Assembly: GCF_025562455.1 (NCBI RefSeq)
Contig: NZ_JAHPRO010000005.1
Coordinates: 122,561-186,560 of the forward strand
Origin: Acinetobacter sp. WU_MDCI_Axc73
GTDB taxonomy: Bacteria > Pseudomonadota > Gammaproteobacteria > Pseudomonadales > Moraxellaceae
Reading direction: 5' to 3'
DNA length: 64,000 bases
Shown: positions 15,484-22,451 of the stretch, in pieces
Layout: every line of letters begins with the position of its first letter
How positions within the stretch are numbered: position 1 is the stretch's first letter
Notes under the pieces: generated by a model
Databases searched by the model: none
Told to the model about the DNA's origin: nothing
Seen by the model: only the letters and a program-made list of their open reading frames with translations
Program-made: the position numbers and the translations under genes

Positions 15484-15964
15484 CTTTTTTACTCGCATCT
15501 ACGACTTGAATAGTGACTTTCACTGGTGTTGGATCGTCTGCGCCCTCACCGTCTCCATTCTTGATCTTGTCAATTTCGAGCTGTTTAAGTTGCTCATCTA
15601 ATAACTGGATTTCATAACCATGCATTTCATCTTTGATCTGCTTGATAATCCCTTGCTTTTTAACTTTGTTGTTCTTCCAGTCAACATACATCTTTTGCAG
15701 TTCATTCAGTCGGACTGCTTTGTTTGCTAAGGGGATGTCATAAATGTTGGATTTGAAGTTCTTTCGTGTTGTATGAAATAGGTCTTTCAGTTTCTTGCTC
15801 ATTCCCCTACATGTAGCTTTAGTTGGATCATAAGAGGCGACCTGTTGACGCTCAATTTCAATACCAAATTCTTCTCTTACAGCATCTACAACTTGTTGAG
15901 GGGTATCAAAGCAAGCAAGAGACTGAACTATAAAAATTTTTACAGGCTCTTTAAGTGTTGCCAT
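15443..15964 (-). CDS. terS: Terminase small subunit (DUF2280-like)
   Basis: 173 residues; AAAGGGG precedes the ATG at 15964. The N-terminus MATLKEPVKIFIVQSLACFD followed by TPQQVVDAVREEFGIEI.. is the DUF2280 pattern, a helix-turn-helix DNA-binding domain of phage small terminases. A helical oligomerisation region (KQGIIKQIKDEMHGYEIQLL) and an acidic tail follow. It recognises the packaging site and delivers DNA to TerL, whose gene overlaps its 3' end. Confidence 0.8.
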   Translation of the reverse strand: MATLKEPVKIFIVQSLACFDTPQQVVDAVREEFGIEIERQQVASYDPTKATCRGMSKKLKDLFHTTRKNFKSNIYDIPLANKAVRLNELQKMYVDWKNNKVKKQGIIKQIKDEMHGYEIQLLDEQLKQLEIDKIKNGDGEGADDPTPVKVTIQVVDASKKDAQHQSDAECTSG

Positions 15965-15980
15965 AATTGCCCCTTTGTAA

Positions 15981-16002
15981 GACTACGTAAGGGTAAGTAG
16001 TC
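15981..16002. repeat. Inverted repeat upstream of terS (candidate packaging site)
   Basis: GACTAC - 10 nt - GTAGTC lies 17 bases before the terS start. Packaging sites often lie just upstream of or within terS, so this is a candidate pac/cos element. It could also be part of the adjacent terminator. Confidence 0.35.
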
Positions 16003-16025
16003 AAAAAAAAGAGCCCGAAGGCTCT
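16003..16025 (-). terminator. Terminator-like hairpin upstream of terS
   Basis: Stem AGAGCC (16010-16015) / GGCTCT (16020-16025) with a TTCG tetraloop, followed by T8 in the minus direction. It overlaps the stop codon of the metallopeptidase gene. Confidence 0.75.
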
Positions 16026-16665
16026 ACTTAATCAAACACGTCCCACAGCACGCAGCTATATTTTTTTCAGATACAAACGGCGCCTGCTTAGCAACTTCCA
16101 CCAGACGTTTAATGTCATCACTCGGGCCCCAGCGCTTCACGACGCCCACAAATTCCTCAACATCGTGCCCAGCCAAGTAATGCTTAGGTAGGCCTGTATG
16201 ATCACTATAAACAATCTCTCCGTCTCCATCACGCTCAACACCGATGTGATAAAGCTCATGTTCAATCAGAGCACAAAACTCTCGATCACTCGCTTGCTCG
16301 CAAAAGCCAGCATCAATGGTAATGAGATAAACAGGTACAAAGCCAAACCAGTCACGCATCTGCTGTTCTTGGCGTGCTTTCTTCCAACCGCCTTGATTAA
16401 ACATCACCTTTTCACATTGCCCCAACACCATGCGCTTTGCACGAGTAAATGCAGATGATGCCCATGCAAAGGCTAGAAACGTTTCGTCATCATGAAGTAG
16501 CTCGGCTATATGATCATGATCCGGGTTGTGCAGCTCTCCGCCCAATGTCAAAAAGTTTGCAATCACCCATTCTTTTAATTCTGGCGCAGCAATGATGCGA
16601 ATTGCTTCCTCTTCTTCAGCTTGGTCGATAAAGTCAGTCTGGGGAAATGGTCTGTATTGGTCCAT
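16024..16665 (-). CDS. Putative phage metallopeptidase
   Basis: 213 residues. The zinc motif HExxH is in FCALIEHELYHIGV and a further His in KHYLAGHDVEEF is a possible third ligand; this matches the putative phage metallopeptidase family (PF18894-like). The N-terminus is acidic; the C-terminus has a CCGTC cysteine cluster. It lies between the Vsr-like nuclease gene and terS. The role in infection is not known. Confidence 0.75.
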   Translation of the reverse strand: MDQYRPFPQTDFIDQAEEEEAIRIIAAPELKEWVIANFLTLGGELHNPDHDHIAELLHDDETFLAFAWASSAFTRAKRMVLGQCEKVMFNQGGWKKARQEQQMRDWFGFVPVYLITIDAGFCEQASDREFCALIEHELYHIGVERDGDGEIVYSDHTGLPKHYLAGHDVEEFVGVVKRWGPSDDIKRLVEVAKQAPFVSEKNIAACCGTCLIK

Positions 16666-17101
16666 TGAATGTTTGCCCCTTTAACCTTTTAAGCCATGAA
16701 ACGGCGAAGTTTGATTCGATCTGTAATGGCCCCGAATCATCAATCTTATATCTGCTGGCTGATTCTATACGAACAACTGTATAACCCAATTCATAAGCGC
16801 AATCGTAACGCTCCATGCTCCAAGCTTTTGTTGCAAGCTTGCCACCGCGTCCACCTGACCATGGACCGCCAGATATTTCCACTAAAATCCTGTGTTCAAT
16901 AAGATGAAAATCAAACCGCCAATGCTTTGTAGACAAGAACTGAAATTTCTTCTCGTACTTGATGCCGAGTATGTTCAAGGCTTTTTCAAAGTCTTCTTCA
17001 GCCTCTAAATAATTTTGTTTTGCTTTTGGAAGTGGTCTAGCTCTTGGTTTTATCTTTAGCGGTGATTTTTTGGTTTTGGATTTATAGGTTTCTATTTCCA
17101 T
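16634..17101 (-). CDS. Vsr/DUF559-like PD-(D/E)xK endonuclease
   Basis: ATG at 17101. After a basic N-terminal tail (KKSPLKIKPRARPLPKAKQN), the core reads E-EDFEKALNILGIKYEKKF, then WRFDFHLIEHRILVEISGG and GYTVVRIES. The pattern RFDF..(10)..VEI is the D-x(n)-ExK-like catalytic strand pair of Vsr/DUF559 nucleases; the usual lysine position is occupied by Ser-Gly. It overlaps the metallopeptidase gene by 32 bp. A paralogue lies at 19505-19909. Confidence 0.65.
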   Translation of the reverse strand: MEIETYKSKTKKSPLKIKPRARPLPKAKQNYLEAEEDFEKALNILGIKYEKKFQFLSTKHWRFDFHLIEHRILVEISGGPWSGGRGGKLATKAWSMERYDCAYELGYTVVRIESASRYKIDDSGPLQIESNFAVSWLKRLKGQTFNGPIQTISPD

Positions 17102-17115
17102 AAAATGCACCCATT

Positions 17116-17135
17116 AAAAAACCGCCTTTCGGCGG
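17116..17135 (-). terminator. Terminator-like hairpin in the late operon
   Basis: Stem CCGCC (17122-17126) / GGCGG (17131-17135) with a GAAA-type loop on the minus strand, followed by a T6 tract. Confidence 0.7.
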
Positions 17136-17141
17136 CTCATG

Positions 17142-17324
17142 TTATTCATCAATTTGCTCATGCAGCTTTTTAATGAGTTCAACAAGTTTTTCTTTGTTCT
17201 GATCATTAATCCCAATTAATCCACTACTTGCAGCATTGTTTAAAACCGCAACTGTAATATCACCTTTAGCTTTAATTTTTGCACACTCGATTACCGCTTC
17301 AACTTCAATTGAATTCATTGTCAT
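17142..17324 (-). CDS. Small phage protein (60 aa)
   Basis: MTMNSIEVEAVIECAKIKAK.. with a helical C-terminus (NKEKLVELIKKLHEQ). It has AGAG upstream of the ATG and is followed by a terminator-like hairpin. No domain is recognised. It lies between ninB and the nuclease gene. Confidence 0.5.
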   Translation of the reverse strand: MTMNSIEVEAVIECAKIKAKGDITVAVLNNAASSGLIGINDQNKEKLVELIKKLHEQIDE

Positions 17325-17378
17325 TTGATTGTTTCTCTTTTTTTAAAGTGAGAAACATTAATAATATGAAATTGACAA

Positions 17379-17864
17379 CTATTCAAGCGTGTACATCAAA
17401 TCCTCTGGTGTTTCTAACCAACACCCATGCTTATTACAAAACGCATGAATGTCATTTAGATACTCAGTAAATTGCTGAACACTTGCATCAGTCGTGCTTA
17501 TCAGTTCATTTAGTCCTGCTGCCACTTGGTTATATAACGGATGCTTCTGATCTTTTAATGCTTTCACTGCATTGAATGTATTTCGATACTGACCCACATC
17601 ATCACGAAAGTAGATCACTGATAAAATTTGACGCTTAAAGAATAAATGCTCTGTGTCTTTATTACTGCCTTGATGCTTGGCCCATTGTGTGAGCCATTTC
17701 CAATAAAGCTTGTTTTGTGCCTTTGATCTGTCTTTACTGTCTTCTTGAATATGTACGATAAGTGGCTTACCTTCGCCTGCCGCTCTGCCATGATTTAAAT
17801 TAAGATAATTGGCGACTCTAGCAACATCATAGTGATTCTGGATTTTGTAGACGACTGGTTCCAT
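17379..17864 (-). CDS. ninB: NinB-like recombination protein
   Basis: ATG at 17864 overlaps the previous stop (TGATG). 161 residues with the NinB pattern: KPLIVHIQEDSKDRSKAQNK-LYWKWL near residue 37-62, HLFFKRQILSVIYFRDD, and FTEYLNDIHAFCNKHGCWL at the end. In lambda, NinB (Orf) supplies RecFOR-like recombination mediator activity. It sits with an HNH protein gene, as in many lambdoid nin regions. Confidence 0.82.
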   Translation of the reverse strand: MEPVVYKIQNHYDVARVANYLNLNHGRAAGEGKPLIVHIQEDSKDRSKAQNKLYWKWLTQWAKHQGSNKDTEHLFFKRQILSVIYFRDDVGQYRNTFNAVKALKDQKHPLYNQVAAGLNELISTTDASVQQFTEYLNDIHAFCNKHGCWLETPEDLMYTLE

Positions 17865-18142
17865 CAAAATACCTCATTGTTGTACCCAATGTTTAACATC
17901 CGATTCGTCTTTCCCAACCACCCATCAAACAAAGCCTCTGACTCTTCTCTATTGCCTAATTTGAACTGGTCAAATGCTTCATGACAACTGGCGCATAAGC
18001 TAACAGTTTTGGAATCACAAGCCTTAATCCCCCTACCCTTACCATGCTTTGAACTATTTGAATGAGCGGCTTGACTAGGACTCTGACCACATCTAACACA
18101 AGGTAGCTTTCTAATCGCTGCTAGTCGCTTACTGTCGCGCAT
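17864..18142 (-). CDS. HNH nuclease-like protein (Ref/DUF968-like)
   Basis: ATG at 18142. 92 residues: LAAIRKLPCVRCGQ, QAAHSNSSKHGKGRGIKA, TVSLCASCHEAFDQF. The paired CxxC motifs and AAHSN histidine form the zinc-bound HNH fold of small lambdoid nucleases such as Ref/NinG-like proteins. It is translationally coupled to ninB and is probably a recombination-associated nuclease. Confidence 0.72.
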   Translation of the reverse strand: MRDSKRLAAIRKLPCVRCGQSPSQAAHSNSSKHGKGRGIKACDSKTVSLCASCHEAFDQFKLGNREESEALFDGWLGKTNRMLNIGYNNEVF

Positions 18143-18305
18143 CAAGCATTATCCGCAGATTCTTAATGAACTCTTTAAACTGCACAATCTTCCGATCAAC
18201 TAAAATCATTTCATCACGTGTTAACAATTGACGAGATAGGCTTTGATACTTGTTTAATTCTACTGAGTACATGTCGATATTTTTTCTTATTTCAACTGTG
18301 TCCAT
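18129..18305 (-). CDS. Small coiled-coil phage protein (58 aa)
   Basis: The ATG at 18305 is preceded by AAAAGGG; upstream in-frame GTG is too close to it. The protein MDTVEIRKNIDMYSVELNKY.. is wholly helical. It overlaps the HNH gene by 14 bp. No family recognised. Confidence 0.5.
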   Translation of the reverse strand: MDTVEIRKNIDMYSVELNKYQSLSRQLLTRDEMILVDRKIVQFKEFIKNLRIMLDARQ

Positions 18306-18379
18306 ACCAAACACCCTTTTAACTTAGATGAAGTGATCAGCCAGGAATGCCCAACCCTAAATCACTTCTCTAAATTAAA

Positions 18380-18456
18380 TGGCACGCCATGCAGGACTCG
18401 AACCTACATCAATCACACTAGAATTATGATGTCTTATCCAATTAGACGAATGGCGT
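18380..18456 (-). tRNA. tRNA-Arg (UCU), prophage-encoded
   Basis: 77 nt including an encoded CCA. The acceptor stem is ACGCCAT/ATGGCGT with discriminator G. The D arm is TCTAATTGGATAAGA, the anticodon arm TCATA-ATTCTAG-TGTGA with anticodon TCT, and the T arm GTAGG-TTCGAGT-CCTGC. It reads AGA codons and lies between the Q-like and nin-like genes, so it would be expressed with the late transcript. Confidence 0.92.
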
Positions 18457-18825
18457 AAAAAAGCCCCACCAGTGGCAAGGCATAAAGAAGAAACTGGATT
18501 AAAACAGCCCAGCTATTTAAATAAACAACTGGGCTGAGCAGTATCGTAGTTTGAGGCTGACTGATGTGTTAAGGGGTCGCCAATCCGCAAGTAAATACTC
18601 ACCTCTTTAGGTGGTCAATCCAAGGGTAGTGTCTTGTTCAAAACCCGCTCCCTTCATATATCTTATTGACCAGATAAGATCCTACTAAATTTATAGAGCC
18701 TAGTAGGTAACTCCAGAAACGCAAAAAGCCCATCGAATGATGAGCTTTTGAATAATGCTAGTGAACCTGACTACTCAAGCGCACTATAACATAAAATACC
18801 ATAATACCGTTTAAACGCAAGTCTT
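18457..18825 (-). other. Structured non-coding region downstream of the Q-like gene
   Basis: No ORF of note in 369 bp. On either strand it has several hairpins: AGCCCAG/CTGGGCT (about 18508-18535), CCTACTA/TAGTAGG (about 18682-18708) and a terminator-like AAAAGC..GCTTTT (about 18724-18750). In lambdoid phages the late promoter and antiterminator target lie just after Q, so this is the expected place for them; no clear promoter was identified. Confidence 0.5.
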
Positions 18826-19263
18826 TTACGAAATTTTTAGTCGATTATTTCGTGAATGTATAAAATACCTTGCACAATTCACTACGATATTGACTTGAGC
18901 TTTTGATTGATTCGTTATATCTGCCACCGCACTCAAACTCCGATTCTCCACTTTATGCTTCACCAAACACATCACTGCATACTTAGCTTGAAAATCAACC
19001 GACTGAGATTTGAAGATGCTTTTCAATAATGACTGTATTTGATCCGCTTCATAATCATTAATCTCACATCGGATATAAGACTTGCCGCTTGGCATTGGCT
19101 TACCTGCTTCACGCATCAGCCAAAAGATTTGATTGATATGCAAGCCATCTGGCAAATCACCCCCTTTCATGCGCACAGTTTCACACCAAGCGCCGAATTG
19201 CTCCAACCATCCGTCAATTGTATATTTTGTCCAATCCATCACTGGTGTTACTACTGCATTCAT
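18826..19263 (-). CDS. Late antiterminator Q-like protein
   Basis: Starts at the ATG at 19263 (AAGGGG at 8-9 bases; the ATG at 19269 is too close). 145 residues. Features: IDGWLEQFGAWCETVR near the N-terminus, then INDYEADQIQSLLKSIFK, and FQAKYAVMCLVKHKVEN..LSAVADITNQSKAQVNIVVN, resembling the HTH-like C-terminal region of Q-type antitermination proteins. It is the last early-leftward gene before a structured gap, a tRNA and the nin/late genes, the position of Q. Confidence 0.6.
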   Translation of the reverse strand: MNAVVTPVMDWTKYTIDGWLEQFGAWCETVRMKGGDLPDGLHINQIFWLMREAGKPMPSGKSYIRCEINDYEADQIQSLLKSIFKSQSVDFQAKYAVMCLVKHKVENRSLSAVADITNQSKAQVNIVVNCARYFIHSRNNRLKIS

Positions 19264-19274
19264 GCTCATTCCCC

Positions 19275-19505
19275 TTAATATTTATATTCCAGAGTCTTCA
19301 TAACCAATTGGTGTTTTAACTCTTTGTTTTCTTCTTCAAGCGCCTTGATCTTTTCAAGTAAAACCTTTTTATCCTGTGGTACTCGCTCAAGATTTGTGAT
19401 GCTGGTATCCATTGAGGTTCCAAACTTAATGTTGTTCTGGTCAAACTTACTTCCGAGCAGCCGATTAAGTTCTTCTCGTTTCTTATTAATCCATTCGATA
19501 TCCAT
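19275..19505 (-). CDS. Small coiled-coil protein (76 aa)
   Basis: The ATG at 19505 overlaps the previous stop (TGATG). MDIEWINKKREELNRLLGSK.. ends in a coiled coil (KKVLLEKIKALEEENKELKH). Function unknown; it is part of the tightly overlapping replication-region operon. Confidence 0.5.
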   Translation of the reverse strand: MDIEWINKKREELNRLLGSKFDQNNIKFGTSMDTSITNLERVPQDKKVLLEKIKALEEENKELKHQLVMKTLEYKY

Positions 19506-19909
19506 CACGCAGCCTCCAAACTCTTCATCGCATCTTCAATCCATTTCAGCACTAAGCCAGATTGGACCTGTTTTGTTGTTCCGCGAATTACAAACCAACC
19601 CATAGCTGCCGCTACTGAATACTTTTCACAATCTGCCGTGTACCCTTCGCCCCGCGTATGACGACCTTTGCAATGCACACCACCTTCAACTTCAACCAGA
19701 ATCGGAAAACCATCGATTCTAAAATCAGCTTTCCATCGTCGGTCTGGATTGAATCGAAATTCATGCGTGAATTCGATGTTCATCAAATTGAGCTGCTGGC
19801 AAAGCATTGCTTCGCCTTCACTCACTGTCTTATTGAATTTCTGGCGAACTTGAGAACGCGCAATCTTTTTTGATTGAATGCGTTGAGCGTCTTTGAATGT
19901 TGTGTTCAT
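19505..19909 (-). CDS. Vsr/DUF559-like nuclease, second copy
   Basis: 134 residues; ATGA overlap with the preceding gene. The core EGEAMLCQQLNLMNIEFTHE, WKADFRIDGFPILVEVEGG, GRHTRGEGYTADCEKY and GWFVIRGTT is the DUF559/Vsr-type PD-(D/E)xK arrangement (D in KADF, E in VEVEGG). It resembles the 16634-17101 protein in layout. In phages such proteins are found in early operons and may resolve recombination or repair intermediates. Confidence 0.72.
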   Translation of the reverse strand: MNTTFKDAQRIQSKKIARSQVRQKFNKTVSEGEAMLCQQLNLMNIEFTHEFRFNPDRRWKADFRIDGFPILVEVEGGVHCKGRHTRGEGYTADCEKYSVAAAMGWFVIRGTTKQVQSGLVLKWIEDAMKSLEAA

Positions 19910-20274
19910 ACTTCACCCACTACCCTTTTAATTTCGTGTATGCAAAATTGAAGCGCGAACACTTTTTGGGAATTCCCATGCTTCTTGTTTTGCTCTCTTA
20001 AGAGTTCGAGTTGATCAATGAGTGCCTGTGAAGAGTTTCTTAGCTTATTGTTTTCAAGTTTTGCGCTATATAACTCTTGAGCTAAACGATCTACTTCTAA
20101 AATCGCCTGTTCTCGTGTCAATTTTTGATCTACAAAACAAGCACCATCTGCATGACAGTAACCATCGCTACCACAGTGACCAAAGCCATGCTTGCAACGC
20201 ATCACAGCGTTAGCCCATGTGTCATGATCTTTGCTCAACAAATCGTGCTCACAGGGAATTTTGATTGCTTTCAA
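19906..20274 (-). CDS. Hypothetical protein with Cys/His-rich N-terminus and coiled coil
   Basis: Starts with TTG at 20274, overlapping the previous stop (TTGA), GGGGGTGAAGA upstream. Residues 8-47 hold five cysteines and several histidines (CEHD, CKHGFGHCGSDGYCHADGAC), a possible zinc site; residues 50-110 are a coiled coil. Function unknown. Confidence 0.5.
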   Translation of the reverse strand: MKAIKIPCEHDLLSKDHDTWANAVMRCKHGFGHCGSDGYCHADGACFVDQKLTREQAILEVDRLAQELYSAKLENNKLRNSSQALIDQLELLREQNKKHGNSQKVFALQFCIHEIKRVVGEV

Positions 20275-20780
20275 TCTTCACCCCCTTTGAGTGCTTCTTC
20301 CAATTCAATTGCAATACGCCCATAAATCGTGGATTGTTCCCACTCTTTAAGCTCAAGCTCTTTTTCTTCACTTTTGTATTCTTCGATGAGTTTTCTGATT
20401 CCTACACACAACTCATCAATCCGCTTTTGTGGGCTAGCATCAACTATGTCTAAAACTTCGCAGTTCACTTGTTTGTAAGACTCAACCGCTTCGTAGTCTG
20501 CGATTGCTTGCTTTATCTGCTCATAATCACTTGAGTAGCCAATTTCCTTGGCAATTTTCATCGTGTGCTTTGCTTGATCAGGGCCGAAAAGGCGATCAAT
20601 TGTGTCCAGCGACTCAACCACCTGTTTGAGTTTTTCAACATCAACACAACAGTCATGGTTATTTTTGATGCACCCACACCAAAACCTTGTGCAAAAAGAC
20701 TTTTCCAACCAGCAGCAAAGACTTAGGGCTTCTTTAGCCTTCTCAATCCCAAAATCTGCTACAAATTTATGTGCGTTCAT
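20271..20780 (-). CDS. Hypothetical protein with cysteine cluster (169 aa)
   Basis: ATGA overlap with the upstream gene. It begins MNAHKFVADFGIEKAKEALS and has a Cys-rich segment (LCCWLEKSFCTRFWCGCIKN, then DCCVD) at residues 21-47, followed by two helical stretches. No family is recognised with confidence. Confidence 0.5.
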   Translation of the reverse strand: MNAHKFVADFGIEKAKEALSLCCWLEKSFCTRFWCGCIKNNHDCCVDVEKLKQVVESLDTIDRLFGPDQAKHTMKIAKEIGYSSDYEQIKQAIADYEAVESYKQVNCEVLDIVDASPQKRIDELCVGIRKLIEEYKSEEKELELKEWEQSTIYGRIAIELEEALKGGED

Positions 20781-21046
20781 GGCTTAATCTTCCCTTCAAC
20801 ATTCAGTAAATCTTTAGTGAACTGCGTCGCAACATAAGTGCAATTTGAGTCTTTCTTGATATATCCGCGCTCTCTCAAATCTGCTAAATAATTCTGAATT
20901 GTGTTGATTGGTGCTTCCATCACACACTCTTGAATATCACGGCTTGTGAATGGTTTTGTCGCATGACTTGCGAACAACAAAATGTCAAACACGTTCTGAA
21001 ATACTTCGCATCGTTGAGAAACTGGTCTTGGATTGTTGTTTTTCAT
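20777..21046 (-). CDS. Small winged-helix protein
   Basis: The ATG at 21046 has GGAGG at good spacing; the longer in-frame start is less likely. 89 residues: VFDILLFASHATKPFTSRDI, MEAPINTIQNYLADLRERGY and IKKDSNCTYVAT form a winged-helix pattern. It probably binds DNA or is an architectural partner in replication; unproven. Confidence 0.58.
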   Translation of the reverse strand: MKNNNPRPVSQRCEVFQNVFDILLFASHATKPFTSRDIQECVMEAPINTIQNYLADLRERGYIKKDSNCTYVATQFTKDLLNVEGKIKP

Positions 21047-21675
21047 GCTGCACCTCCGAACAAATCCTGTTGAGTTTCCATGCCACCCCATTGCTCTGCC
21101 ATTGCATCAGCAATGCCTCGATAAGTTCTGCTTCTTTCCTTCCATCTCTCTGGACTAGGTGGCAAATAGTGAAGTCGCTCACGTTGGCTCTTCGGCAAAA
21201 GCATCATTTCTGCTTTCACATCATTTGTCGGTACAAGTGGATCTAAACCACACAGCCAAAGGCATGTAGCTTTTTGTTCTGAGTGTCCAAACATCCATGG
21301 CTGAATAACTTGAGTTTGCTTAACACCACCAATCAAGGTTTTTGCATATCCATGCATGATTGGATTTTCAATTGCTCTTCTTGGGATATGCGTTGCATTG
21401 AGTAATTCTTTAAAGAATGCGGCGGCATCAAATAATTTTGGCCAACGTTTAGGATCTGTATGCAGACGGCAAACACCCGCATTGGTGAGATAAGTGCATT
21501 CCGGATGAGCAATCATCATGTCCCAATCTTGATAAAGCACATCACGAACATCACCTTGATAGTGTTTGCCAGGTTGTTCTGTGGGCAGGAAGTCGCAAGA
21601 CATTGCATCATGACCAAGCTTTGTAAATGCTTCACGAACTACACCGGAATATTCACAAGCGATAAGAATCTTCAC
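21043..21675 (-). CDS. C5-cytosine methyltransferase-like protein (divergent)
   Basis: GTG start at 21675, GGGAGG upstream, GTGA overlap. 210 residues. Motif I resembles MKILIACEYSGVVREAF (FxGxG replaced by EYSG), motif IV is HPECTYLTNAGVCRL with the catalytic Cys but HPEC instead of PPC, and motif VI is RAIENP. There is no long target-recognition domain. Phage proteins of this kind are often labelled DNA cytosine methyltransferase; modification activity is unproven. Confidence 0.6.
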   Translation of the reverse strand: MKILIACEYSGVVREAFTKLGHDAMSCDFLPTEQPGKHYQGDVRDVLYQDWDMMIAHPECTYLTNAGVCRLHTDPKRWPKLFDAAAFFKELLNATHIPRRAIENPIMHGYAKTLIGGVKQTQVIQPWMFGHSEQKATCLWLCGLDPLVPTNDVKAEMMLLPKSQRERLHYLPPSPERWKERSRTYRGIADAMAEQWGGMETQQDLFGGAA

Positions 21676-22451
21676 ACCCCACCTCCCACTGCCATAGGCA
21701 CAGGTTTGTTATCTGCTTTGTGCATTTGGATGTATTGTTCTTTCTGGTCGAATGGATCAGGCCAGTATTCAGAGTCGGGTTTGAGATCAATCTTTTTTAG
21801 ATCATCAGTCATTTTGTTGATCTGTTTGACCTCACCTCTTACTGCTTTTTGCGCTTGATTAATTGCCTCTTTAAAACTCATTCGTTGTTTCATGAGTTCC
21901 ATTGTCATAATGCGGATACGCTCTTGATCTTCAGAAAGACCAATCTTTTGAGACACAGTTTTTTCTTCAGCTTTGTAGCCGATCTGCTTTGGCGCTTGAT
22001 GCCATTCTTGTTGCTTACCTGAAGCTTGAGCTTTCAAGAGATTTGCAGCGTAAATACCTTTGAACTGGTTGCGCGCCTCATTCATCTGACCAAGCGTGAT
22101 CATGTATTCGACTTGATCTAACGCATATTTCGTCAAAGTCGTAATTTTCTGGTTGCGGTCTTTCGTGTATTCACATGCTCTTGCCCAAGCTTCATCCACT
22201 GACCACCATGACCCTGTTAAGCACATCGCTCTAAATTCAGCGATAGTTGGGCAATAACGACTGGAGCTTAATTGTGACAGCCCAAAGTTGAATTGTTGCT
22301 CTGTGATGCCATACAGCGCACCAATGATGATTGTTTCGATTTGAGCTGGGCTTACATTGCCCATTTGATTTGCAAACAAGCCACCATGAATCACTCGCAT
22401 TGTGTCAACGAGTTGTTCAGCTTGTGATTTCCCAAAGAAGAACTCACCCAT
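21672..22451 (-). CDS. Replication protein P-like (helicase loader)
   Basis: 259 residues following the O-like gene. It contains FGLSQLSSSRYCPTIAEFRA, the 'P.. EF..' pattern of lambda P-like / replication protein P family, WSVDEAWARAC, and a helical C-terminal region (SEDQERIRIMTMELMKQRMS). It probably recruits the host DnaB helicase to the phage origin. The gene overlaps the O-like stop by 8 bases. Confidence 0.7.
   Translation of the reverse strand: MGEFFFGKSQAEQLVDTMRVIHGGLFANQMGNVSPAQIETIIIGALYGITEQQFNFGLSQLSSSRYCPTIAEFRAMCLTGSWWSVDEAWARACEYTKDRNQKITTLTKYALDQVEYMITLGQMNEARNQFKGIYAANLLKAQASGKQQEWHQAPKQIGYKAEEKTVSQKIGLSEDQERIRIMTMELMKQRMSFKEAINQAQKAVRGEVKQINKMTDDLKKIDLKPDSEYWPDPFDQKEQYIQMHKADNKPVPMAVGGGV

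Noticed and set aside
18457..18825. CRISPR-like repeats in the gap upstream of the tRNA
   Set aside because: Only separate, unequal hairpins; no regularly spaced direct repeats were found here or elsewhere in the window.
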